From Bacteroidota bacterium (GTDB lineage: Bacteria > Bacteroidota > Bacteroidia > UBA7662), in contig VGGT01000019.1 of NCBI GenBank assembly GCA_016868485.1, positions 1 through 13,997 on the forward strand: a stretch of 13,997 bases of DNA, written 5' to 3'. A program made the translations under genes and the position numbers. Below, in pieces: positions 1 through 6,885 of this stretch. The notes under the pieces were generated by a model. That model was not told the origin of the DNA and did not search any database. It saw nothing but the letters and a program-made list of their open reading frames with translations. Each line of letters begins with the position of its first letter. The first letter of the stretch is position 1.

Positions 1-416
1 ATCATCTCGAGCTCCTCCTTCATCATCACATCCACCCAGCGGTCCCGGTCTGCCGTGATGGTGGCCACAATTTGCTCCAACAATTCGCCTTCAAAGCCTT
101 TATTGCGGTAGATGTCGCGGATTTCATCCCGTTCCTTATCGGGTAGGTTGTCGACCTCCCAATACTCGATCTGCTTGTGTTTCTCGTAGTTCTGTTGCTC
201 GCTTTTGTGACTGAGGTAGGATCCCACGCCCATTGCGAAACCATCGGCCAGTAAATTGGCAAAGCCCAGGATGATAATAACCTGCGAACTCAATCCGGCA
301 CCCGTTGCACCGGCCACTACGGCAAAAGTGGTGACGCTTCCGTCGATCCCGCCATACACGAACTCACCCAAATAGCGGTTAAGACCACCCAGCCAAAACT
401 GACCTTCTTTGTGCAT
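1..416 (-). CDS. VIT1/CCC1-family Fe/Mn transporter (C-terminus beyond window)
   Basis: Only the first 138 residues are visible; the gene runs off the left edge. The start at 416 is fixed by a strong AGGAGGA four bases upstream. The protein opens MHKEGQFWLGGLNRYLGEFV, followed by YGGIDGSVTTFAVVAG (first membrane helix, with the family's conserved Asp) and a second helix around ILGFANLLADGFAMGVGSYLS. A charged cytoplasmic stretch rich in Glu (KSEQQ, EYWEVDNLPDKERDEIRDIY, GFEGELLEQIV) leads to MMKEELEM. This order matches VIT1/CCC1 proteins, where the Glu-rich helices between helices 2 and 3 bind metal; members carry Fe2+ or Mn2+ out of the cytoplasm. The remaining helices would lie outside the window. 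It follows a metal-efflux operon in the same direction, which fits metal homeostasis, but the exact substrate cannot be read here. Confidence 0.9.
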   Translation of the reverse strand, partial: MHKEGQFWLGGLNRYLGEFVYGGIDGSVTTFAVVAGATGAGLSSQVIIILGFANLLADGFAMGVGSYLSHKSEQQNYEKHKQIEYWEVDNLPDKERDEIRDIYRNKGFEGELLEQIVATITADRDRWVDVMMKEELEM

Positions 417-420
417 TTGG

Positions 421-427
421 TCCTCCT
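421..427 (-). promoter_or_regulatory. Strong Shine-Dalgarno for the VIT-family gene
   Basis: Read on the minus strand, AGGAGGA stands four bases before the ATG at 416. It decides the start of this gene. It is notable because the other genes in the window have A/T-rich or featureless leaders, as is common in Bacteroidota. Confidence 0.7.
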
Positions 428-477
428 GGTGGCTGCTCATAGGCTTATGGGTTGACGTACTGGGTTGTTGGATCACC

Positions 478-493
478 GGGCTTGCACAAGCCC
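478..493. promoter_or_regulatory. Perfect inverted repeat between adaptor gene and VIT-family gene
   Basis: GGGCTTGCACAAGCCC has seven-base arms around CA. On the minus strand it lies downstream of the adaptor gene stop and about 60 bases before the VIT-family start. No run of U follows, so it is a poor intrinsic terminator. It could be a leader hairpin, an operator, or a processing hairpin. Function unknown. Confidence 0.35.
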
Positions 494-524
494 AGAACGG
501 TCTCGAGCAAAAGGTGCCAAAACA

Positions 525-532
525 CAAAAATA
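525..532 (-). promoter_or_regulatory. Candidate -7 element for the VIT-family gene
   Basis: The minus strand reads TATTTTTG, which fits the Bacteroidota -7 consensus TAnnTTTG. No clear TTTG lies 19-21 bases upstream, so the -33 box is weak or absent. If used, the transcript would have a leader of about 100 bases containing the inverted repeat at 478-493. Confidence 0.35.
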
Positions 533-565
533 CGGATGACGCGTTAGAATTCGATTAGGTATCAA

Positions 566-1777
566 TTAATGAGCGTCGGCATGTTCACTTTCAGCCGAAG
601 CGTGGGCGTCTAGTCGGCCAGCGCCCTTCGTCACCCAAACCGAACCTTCTTCGATGCCTTCACCCAATACGTCGAATGGCCCCGACATGAAAGCACCGTT
701 CAAAGTGACTCTTCGGTATCGGCCTTCCGCTACTTTCTGAAAGGCCACCCAACCCGATTCCGTTTGAAGAATAGCCCCCGATGCCACCGACAGTCGTTTG
801 GTTGTTTTGAGTGGTATTCGAGCCAAAACCGACATACCGGGCCGCAAAACGGGATCCTGTTCGCGCTCAATATGACCGTGCACCCGAACTGTTCTGCGTT
901 CTGGGTTCAGTTCACGACCAATGCTGAAGATTTCAGCATCAAAAACTTGGGTGGACACTCGGGTCAAACTAAAGGTGAAAGTCATTTTGGGCTGAACCTG
1001 CGATAGGTGCGCCTCGGGTAAATCAAGCTCAACATGCATATGGCTCAAGTCTAAAACCCCGACCAATTCCCCCGTACGTTCCGTAAACTGGCCAGGAAAT
1101 GCGTTCACAGAGGTCACATACCCAGAAAAGGGAGACTTAACCGGAAATTCTCCCGAAATCTGTTTGGCATCAATGCGCGTGGGGTCGATATGGAGTCGCT
1201 GCAATTGGGCCACCAAAGATGCCCTCAGGGCCAGGCTAGACCGATAATCGGCACGCGATTGCTCCAAAGTGCGTCGATCGGTTGCCTGCTTTTGTGCAAG
1301 GATCTCCTGCCGCTCAGTCTCGGCTTCGAGGAAGGAGATGCGGGCAGAATTTTCAAGGTATGAACGCTGCAACTCCACCGCATCTGGATGCTCGAGCAAC
1401 ATCAGAACCTGTCCTTGGCTCACTTTTTCCCCTTCTTTTACCCGTACACTTTTCACAAAGGCGGGTATAGGTGCATGCAATCGGGCATAGTGCTGAGGCG
1501 GCACTTCCAGCAAGCCGTTGAGCACAAGTTCATCGCCCACCGCGTTCAGACCTGCTGTATCCGTCGATAAATCGGCCAGCCTTTCCTGCTCGGGCGTTAG
1601 CCAAATTTCGTTGGCGGGCTGAGCGCCATCTTGTGTATTGCCTATTTTTTTTGAGTCATTGGCTTGATCTGCTGCTTCATCTTGTTGTCTGCCGCAAGCA
1701 GTAAGCGAGAGCAACAGGTACAGTAGAAAAGTTTCGGTACGTAGGCGAATGAAAGGAACAAGAAAATTGTGAATCAT
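566..1777 (-). CDS. Periplasmic adaptor (membrane fusion) lipoprotein of heavy-metal RND efflux system
   Basis: The 403-residue protein is the membrane-fusion subunit that bridges the inner-membrane pump and the outer-membrane channel. The N-terminus has a lipoprotein signal: a hydrophobic stretch FLLYLLLSLTAC with the lipobox Cys at residue 28. Two halves of a lipoyl/barrel-sandwich domain (about 85-130 and 210-245) flank a helical hairpin (about 131-198, rich in Glu, Gln and Arg). Beta-barrel and membrane-proximal segments follow, including ERRTVRVHGHIE and VLRPGMSVLARIPL, typical of the HlyD/CusB family. The extreme C-terminus is His-rich (His 392, 399, 403) and may touch metal. The gene starts 24 bases after the pump gene stop, so the two are almost certainly cotranscribed. 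CusB-style Met clusters are not evident. Metal specificity is not determined. Confidence 0.93.
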   Translation of the reverse strand: MIHNFLVPFIRLRTETFLLYLLLSLTACGRQQDEAADQANDSKKIGNTQDGAQPANEIWLTPEQERLADLSTDTAGLNAVGDELVLNGLLEVPPQHYARLHAPIPAFVKSVRVKEGEKVSQGQVLMLLEHPDAVELQRSYLENSARISFLEAETERQEILAQKQATDRRTLEQSRADYRSSLALRASLVAQLQRLHIDPTRIDAKQISGEFPVKSPFSGYVTSVNAFPGQFTERTGELVGVLDLSHMHVELDLPEAHLSQVQPKMTFTFSLTRVSTQVFDAEIFSIGRELNPERRTVRVHGHIEREQDPVLRPGMSVLARIPLKTTKRLSVASGAILQTESGWVAFQKVAEGRYRRVTLNGAFMSGPFDVLGEGIEEGSVWVTKGAGRLDAHASAESEHADAH

Positions 1778-1801
1778 AATGATGGTTGTTGATCAAGAAT
1801 T

Positions 1802-4800
1802 TTAATCGGCATTGGTTAGGGCAGCCAAGCGATGAACAGAACGATGAAGCTGGTATTCGTTGTAGAGGTTGTCGAGTCGCGACTGATGAATGTTTTCCAT
1901 GGTCTGGGCATACTCGTAGTAGGTCAAACGACCTTGAGCCAGCATAAAATTGGCTTGTTCAAGTAGTTCGTTTAAACGCGGATCAATCTCACTGAGTTGC
2001 TTACGAACCCGCTCCACATACATGCCATACTCTTGTCGGGCCTGACGTTCCTCATGGCCCATGTAGAGCTCCTCACGGCTCAATTTGAGGTCGCTTTGCA
2101 TGCGCATCAAACGAACGGCCTCTACAGAAGAAGCAGCCCGCAAGGGCACAAGGGGAAAGCTCAATTGCATCATAATACCACGGAAACCGGCCACCTGTTC
2201 GAGCGACTGGCTAAAGGCTCCCAGGCTAATTTCTGGTCCAAACGATGCTTTTTGTACGTTTTCGGCCTGTAGGTCGAGCGCACGTTGTGCAGCCCAAATC
2301 CTCCTCATGGGGTGGGGACGGGCAGCACCTGGCTTGCTTATCTCACCCATCGGCCAAACAGGTGATTCAGACACGCTGTCTAAGGCACACAGCTTGCACA
2401 ATGTGCGAACAGCCTGTTCGCGCTCCAGTCGGGCCCTGGGCAGCTGCCAGTTGAGGGCATCGAGCTGCTGTTGCGATAAAAGAGCCGACAAGCGGTCGGC
2501 GGTTCCGATATCCGTTCGCATTTGCACAACACGGTCGGCTTGCTGCCACACCTGTGCATGCCGCTCCAATAAACGGAGACGTTCGCCAAAATAGGCCACT
2601 GCACTATAGGCATCCCGTATCTCATGGGTCAATTGAAGGCGAATCTCCTCCCGACGTGCCGTTGCCCATTGCACCTCGAGTCGACCATACTTCAAGCCGG
2701 CAGCAAGGGCAAACGGAGCACCAAGCGGTTGCAGAACCGAAACATTTCTGTCTACCAGCGCATAGTTGATTTGCCCATGGTCGAAGTTGAATTGGGTTTT
2801 ACCCGGAAACCACATCTGTGCCCTACGCGCTTCGGCCTCCTGAATGGCCAAATTGGCTTCTTGAAGCCGGGGGTGTGCACGAACCGCTTGTTCGATCCAT
2901 TGGTCTCTTTGTTGCCGCCAAACGTCATAATCGGGTCGTCGCGTATCAGCAACTTGATCGGTGGATGACTGTTGCGCCACGGCAGAAGGGGATACAACGA
3001 GTCCCCACACAAAAATGAACAAACACAATACAAACACAGGAGCATGCCCCGTAGAAACCTGTTTCGAAGCATCCATGCCGGGGGTTGATTTTCTGCGCTC
3101 GAACATAAGATAGAAGGCGGGGAGTACCAACAGGGTCAGTAGGGTTGAGGTGATTAATCCACCGACCACAACGGTGGCCAGGGGTTGCTGCACCTCCGCC
3201 CCGGCTGAGGTACTCAATGCCATGGGCACAAAACCCAAAGCGGCAACCAGAGCAGTCATGAGAACGGGTCTCAACCGATCCAAACATCCTTCAACCACCA
3301 GGTCCGTGAGATCATCCATATCGCTTGTGTTGCCCTTTCCTTCAGCGCGCAGTTGGTTGAGGTGTCCCACCAAAACAAGACCGTTGAGCACGGCCACACC
3401 AAAAAGTGCAATAAAACCAATGGCAGCGGAAATGCTAAAGGGGAGATTGCGGGCATAAAGCGCCAGGATGCCTCCCAGAGCGCTGAGGGGAACAGCAGTC
3501 ATGATCATGAATGCATAACGCCAGTGGCCCATGCTCACGCGCAACAACAACGCAATCAATAAGAGGGTCACCGGCACCGCCCACGACAACCGCCGCCGTG
3601 CGTCGTTTAGTTGTTTGTACTGACCTTCGAACTGTACCGAATAGCCGGCTGGAAGTTTAAGCTGTGCTTCTATTTTCTGCCGTATATCGTTCACCAATCC
3701 TTCCAAATCACGTCCCCGCACATTAATCAGTACATTCAGGTAGCGTTGGGTATTGTCGCGACTCACCAAACTCGGTCCTTGTTCGAGCGTAAAGCGGCCT
3801 ACAGAACTCAGAGGAATCAGTTGCCCCGCTGAATTTTTCACCATCAAAGCCGATACGCGCTCAGGTTGATGGCGGATCGAATCGTTGAGCCGTACCACCA
3901 CTTCATGCCGTGCATCGCCCTCAAAAACCACGCCTGCCGAACCACCAGCAAAAGCCAGCTCCAATTCGCGGTTAACCGTGGCGACATCCAAACCATGCCA
4001 CGACAGCTGGGTGCGGTCCCAACGCACCATGAGCTGCGGAAGCCCCTCAGTGGCCTGAACCAACACATCACCCGCACCCGGCACATTTCTGCACAATTCC
4101 GCCGCTTGTTCACCAAGAGCGGCCAAAACCCCCAGCTCTGAACCGTATATACGCACCGCCAAGTCACTTTTCACGCCCGTGAGCAATTCGTTGAAGCGCA
4201 ACTGAATGGGCTGGGTGAATTCAAATCCAACACCCGGAATTTCTTCGAGTTTTTCCTTCATGCGCTCCACCAGTTCTTCCCGACTGTTCGCGCTGGTCCA
4301 CTCCTCCCGCGGTTTGAGGAGGATCATCACATCCGAATCCTCTATAGCCATCGGATCGGTTGGTATTTCGGCTGTACCGATTTTGCTTACTACACCCCGA
4401 ACCTCAGGAAAATGCGTCAACAAAATCCGCTCCGCAACCGTACTGGCCCGGATGCTCTCGCCCAAATTACTGCCAGGTCGCACCGTCATCTGCATGGCCA
4501 AATCACCCTCCTCCAGGGTGGGCACAAAAACACTCCCAAGACGAGAAAAGAGCCAGAATCCGAACAAGAGGGCGACAAAAGACATGGCCAGTGTCGTTTT
4601 GGGGTTGCGCAAAGCACTGAAAAGGGCAGGGCGATAGATGCGTCGGGCTCCTGACATCAGAGAATCACTCCACCGAGCCGTTCGGTCACTGCTTTTTGAT
4701 GCCAGAGCAAAGGAGGCCATCACGGGTACATAGGTCAACGACAGCAGCAAAGCCCCAAATAATGCCATGCCCACCGTTATGGCCATGGGTTGAAACATTT

Positions 4801-6211
4801 TGCCCTCAACGCCGCCTAAAGCCAAAATGGGAAGATAGACCGACATGATGATGATTTCACCGAATGCGGCCGACTTCCGAATGCTGCGTGCAGCACCCAA
4901 AGCGAGTGTGTCGGCTTGTGCCGAAGGAATAGCTCCCCCGCTGCCATTCTTCTGAAACACATGAACAATTCGTTCAACAATGATCACAGCACCATCCACG
5001 ACCAAGCCAAAATCAATGGCGCCCAAGCTCATGAGATTGGCGGAAATGCCCAGCACACGCATCATCCCCAAGGCAAACAGCAGCGAAAGGGGGATGACCG
5101 AGGCCACCACCAATCCGGCACGAAGGCTGCCCATGAACAGCACCAAAACAAACACCACAATCAGTCCGCCTTCGAGTAGGTTGTTGCGCACCGTCCGCAA
5201 AACCCGCCCGAGCAGGTCAGAGCGATCCAAATACGGTACAATCCGAACACCTTTCGGCAACATCGTCTGCACTTCTTCCATTCGCTTGTGCACGGTCTCC
5301 AAGGTTTGATAGGCATTTGACCCCTTCAGCATCAACACAATGCCCCCAACCGCCTCACCACGCCCATCACGCGTCATCGCCCCAAAGCGCACCGCCTGTC
5401 CATCCACAATCCTAGCCACCTGGCCAAGGAGCACGGGTCTTTCATTGCGATAGGCCACCACCGATTGCTCCAACGCGCTCGGTGTCGTGGCAAGGCCTTC
5501 CGCCCTGATGTACACCGCATCAGACCCACGTTCGAGGTAGCTGCCTCCCGCGTTGCCATGATTGCGCACAACTGCTTCCCAAACCTCACCCACCGTCAGG
5601 TTGAGGCCCCTCAGCGCAGCGTCGTCGATGGCAACCACATGCTGTTTTACACCCCCCCCAAAGCTGCTCACTTCCACTACACCCTCCATCCCTGCGAGTC
5701 GTCTTTTCACCAGCCAATCTTGTAGGCTTCGCAACTTCCGGACGTCGTATGCTGGCTCAAAGCCAGGTTCTACCTCCAAAGTATACTGGTAGATTTCACC
5801 CAATCCGGTGGTCATGGGCATCATGGTGGGTTTGCCATGCCATGTGCCCCCCTCTTGTTGCAAGCTGTTCAGCTGTTCAGAAACCAATTGCCGCGCTTGG
5901 AGGTGGGGTACATCCTCCCTAAAAATGAGAGTCACCACACTGAGGCCGAAGCGCGACAAACTGCGGATGTTCTCCACGCCGGGTAAATTGGCCATTGCCT
6001 GCTCTACAGGAATGGTCAGGTAGCGTTCAACCTCCTGAGGCGCCAAGGCCGGACTGTGGGTAATGACCTGAATATGGTTGTTGGTGATGTCGGGAACAGC
6101 ATCAAAAGGCAGCTGCCAGGCTGAATACAGGCCCCACACAATCAGAGCTGCAATCCCTGCAGCCACTGCCATTTTATTGCGCATGCTTTGGTTGATGAGC
6201 CAATCAAACAT
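1802..6211 (-). CDS. CzcA/CusA-family heavy-metal RND pump fused to a C-terminal TolC-like domain
   Basis: This 1469-residue protein is an inner-membrane proton-driven heavy-metal exporter with an added outer-membrane-factor domain. The ATG at 6211 (MFDWLINQSMRNK) is chosen because CzcA/CusA proteins start this way; an in-frame TTG lies 36 bases upstream. Residues 1 to about 1040 are a complete HME-RND pump. Helix 4 carries DFGLVVDGAVIIVE with Asp400, Asp406 and Glu413, the same spacing as the proton-relay D402/D408/E415 of CzcA, and porter-domain TDPM also resembles CzcA. Divalent cations are therefore more likely than Cu/Ag, but this is inference. A further hydrophobic segment (about 1057-1075) ends in SAVA before QQ at 1079/1080, like a signal peptide. 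Residues about 1085-1469 are TolC/OEP-like, with long helical repeats. Ordinary family members are about 1040 residues. The adaptor gene follows directly. Confidence 0.95.
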   Translation of the reverse strand: MFDWLINQSMRNKMAVAAGIAALIVWGLYSAWQLPFDAVPDITNNHIQVITHSPALAPQEVERYLTIPVEQAMANLPGVENIRSLSRFGLSVVTLIFREDVPHLQARQLVSEQLNSLQQEGGTWHGKPTMMPMTTGLGEIYQYTLEVEPGFEPAYDVRKLRSLQDWLVKRRLAGMEGVVEVSSFGGGVKQHVVAIDDAALRGLNLTVGEVWEAVVRNHGNAGGSYLERGSDAVYIRAEGLATTPSALEQSVVAYRNERPVLLGQVARIVDGQAVRFGAMTRDGRGEAVGGIVLMLKGSNAYQTLETVHKRMEEVQTMLPKGVRIVPYLDRSDLLGRVLRTVRNNLLEGGLIVVFVLVLFMGSLRAGLVVASVIPLSLLFALGMMRVLGISANLMSLGAIDFGLVVDGAVIIVERIVHVFQKNGSGGAIPSAQADTLALGAARSIRKSAAFGEIIIMSVYLPILALGGVEGKMFQPMAITVGMALFGALLLSLTYVPVMASFALASKSSDRTARWSDSLMSGARRIYRPALFSALRNPKTTLAMSFVALLFGFWLFSRLGSVFVPTLEEGDLAMQMTVRPGSNLGESIRASTVAERILLTHFPEVRGVVSKIGTAEIPTDPMAIEDSDVMILLKPREEWTSANSREELVERMKEKLEEIPGVGFEFTQPIQLRFNELLTGVKSDLAVRIYGSELGVLAALGEQAAELCRNVPGAGDVLVQATEGLPQLMVRWDRTQLSWHGLDVATVNRELELAFAGGSAGVVFEGDARHEVVVRLNDSIRHQPERVSALMVKNSAGQLIPLSSVGRFTLEQGPSLVSRDNTQRYLNVLINVRGRDLEGLVNDIRQKIEAQLKLPAGYSVQFEGQYKQLNDARRRLSWAVPVTLLLIALLLRVSMGHWRYAFMIMTAVPLSALGGILALYARNLPFSISAAIGFIALFGVAVLNGLVLVGHLNQLRAEGKGNTSDMDDLTDLVVEGCLDRLRPVLMTALVAALGFVPMALSTSAGAEVQQPLATVVVGGLITSTLLTLLVLPAFYLMFERRKSTPGMDASKQVSTGHAPVFVLCLFIFVWGLVVSPSAVAQQSSTDQVADTRRPDYDVWRQQRDQWIEQAVRAHPRLQEANLAIQEAEARRAQMWFPGKTQFNFDHGQINYALVDRNVSVLQPLGAPFALAAGLKYGRLEVQWATARREEIRLQLTHEIRDAYSAVAYFGERLRLLERHAQVWQQADRVVQMRTDIGTADRLSALLSQQQLDALNWQLPRARLEREQAVRTLCKLCALDSVSESPVWPMGEISKPGAARPHPMRRIWAAQRALDLQAENVQKASFGPEISLGAFSQSLEQVAGFRGIMMQLSFPLVPLRAASSVEAVRLMRMQSDLKLSREELYMGHEERQARQEYGMYVERVRKQLSEIDPRLNELLEQANFMLAQGRLTYYEYAQTMENIHQSRLDNLYNEYQLHRSVHRLAALTNAD

Positions 6212-6348
6212 AAAGATGAGATTAGGGTAAAGAGTGATGCAATTCAAGCCAGAGCGGACTCCTTAAATGGCGATTCATGAACCCGAAGTTCAAAGCACCT
6301 ACACGAAAAGCGTAGACTTCTCACCAAAAAATAGAGTCGATCTCCGGG

Positions 6349-6407
6349 CAATCAGGCCACTGGGGAGGGGGCAATCAGGCCACCGAGGGGGCGGTCAATC
6401 AGGCCAC
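6349..6407. repeat. Three direct copies of CAATCAGGCCAC, possible IS end remnant
   Basis: The 12-mer CAATCAGGCCAC occurs exactly at 6349-6360, 6372-6383 and 6396-6407, with 23- and 24-base periods and G-rich spacers. On the minus strand each unit reads GTGGCCTGATTG. Repeated short units of this kind near one end resemble the multiple terminal repeats of IS21-family elements. No transposase gene is present, so a leftover end is one possible reading. The rightmost copy overlaps the 3' end of the His-rich gene and provides its stop codon. Confidence 0.75.
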
Positions 6408-6824
6408 TGGGGGCGCTCGGCCGGCCCATGAATTGGCTGAAGCACCGCAAAGAACAAGGATGGGCTCAGGCAAGCCAATTCGCCGATTCGGTGGATGAAC
6501 CCAGCGGAATTGCGGCAAGTATTCGACCGTCCACATGCCAAGCCACAGGTCCACCCCATGCTTGTTGCGGTTTACCTTACGATTTACCTTACAAGGAATT
6601 ACGGATTCAGCAAAATGCACCGCTTCCGGTGTGTGATACCATTCCAGGTGATGCACGCCGAGATCCAGCGACAGTCCACCCACGAGCTTCGTCCAAGCTT
6701 CAGTTGTTTCCTGAGCACAAAAATGGTCCGCATTCGAATGCTGTTCATGGTGGTGGGGCACCATCTGATGCACCATCAAGAACAGAAGAGCTGCAGTCAA
6801 CCAAAAGGAACGAACAAGGCGCAT
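6399..6824 (-). CDS. Small exported His-rich protein upstream of metal-efflux genes
   Basis: This protein has 141 residues and no function I can name. The N-terminus is a signal-peptide-like segment (Arg2, Arg5, then WLTAALLFLMVHQMV), followed at once by PHHHEQH and a nearby His34 and Cys36, a plausible metal site facing the periplasm. The middle contains many His and Trp residues and a short duplication KVNRKVNR. Small exported proteins with a His cluster next to Cys seem common just before CusA/CzcA pumps in Bacteroidota; this is recalled, not checked. It is the first gene after the best promoter candidate (6845-6876) and 187 bases ahead of the pump. The last codons GTG GCC TGA lie within a repeat (6396-6407), so the natural C-terminus may have been altered after GRAPP. 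Confidence 0.7.
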   Translation of the reverse strand: MRLVRSFWLTAALLFLMVHQMVPHHHEQHSNADHFCAQETTEAWTKLVGGLSLDLGVHHLEWYHTPEAVHFAESVIPCKVNRKVNRNKHGVDLWLGMWTVEYLPQFRWVHPPNRRIGLPEPILVLCGASANSWAGRAPPVA

Positions 6825-6844
6825 GTCAGGGTAAAAGCAAGTTT

Positions 6845-6876
6845 CAAAAATACTTGATTAATTTCATGAGACCAAA
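6845..6876 (-). promoter_or_regulatory. Bacteroidota-type promoter for the metal-efflux operon
   Basis: On the minus strand TTTG (6876-6873) is followed after exactly 20 bases by TATTTTTG (6852-6845). This matches the Bacteroidota consensus TTTG-N19-21-TAnnTTTG in both boxes and spacing. Transcription would start near 6838-6840, leaving a leader of about 15 bases before the ATG at 6824. It separates bshA from the efflux genes. Confidence 0.65.
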
Positions 6877-6885
6877 ACACCCCAT

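Noticed and set aside
2085..2594. Plus-strand open frame of 169 codons
   Set aside because: It lies wholly opposite the TolC-like part of the pump gene, is rich in Arg, Ser and Cys as antisense frames of GC-rich genes are, and matches no family.
6299..6315. Small hairpin CTACAC-GAAAA-GCGTAG ahead of the pump gene
   Set aside because: Six pairs with one mismatch or wobble and no flanking extension or T-run; could easily be chance.
6349..6407. CRISPR array
   Set aside because: Only three 12-base units with 11-12-base spacers of similar G-rich sequence; far too short for CRISPR and no cas genes are present.
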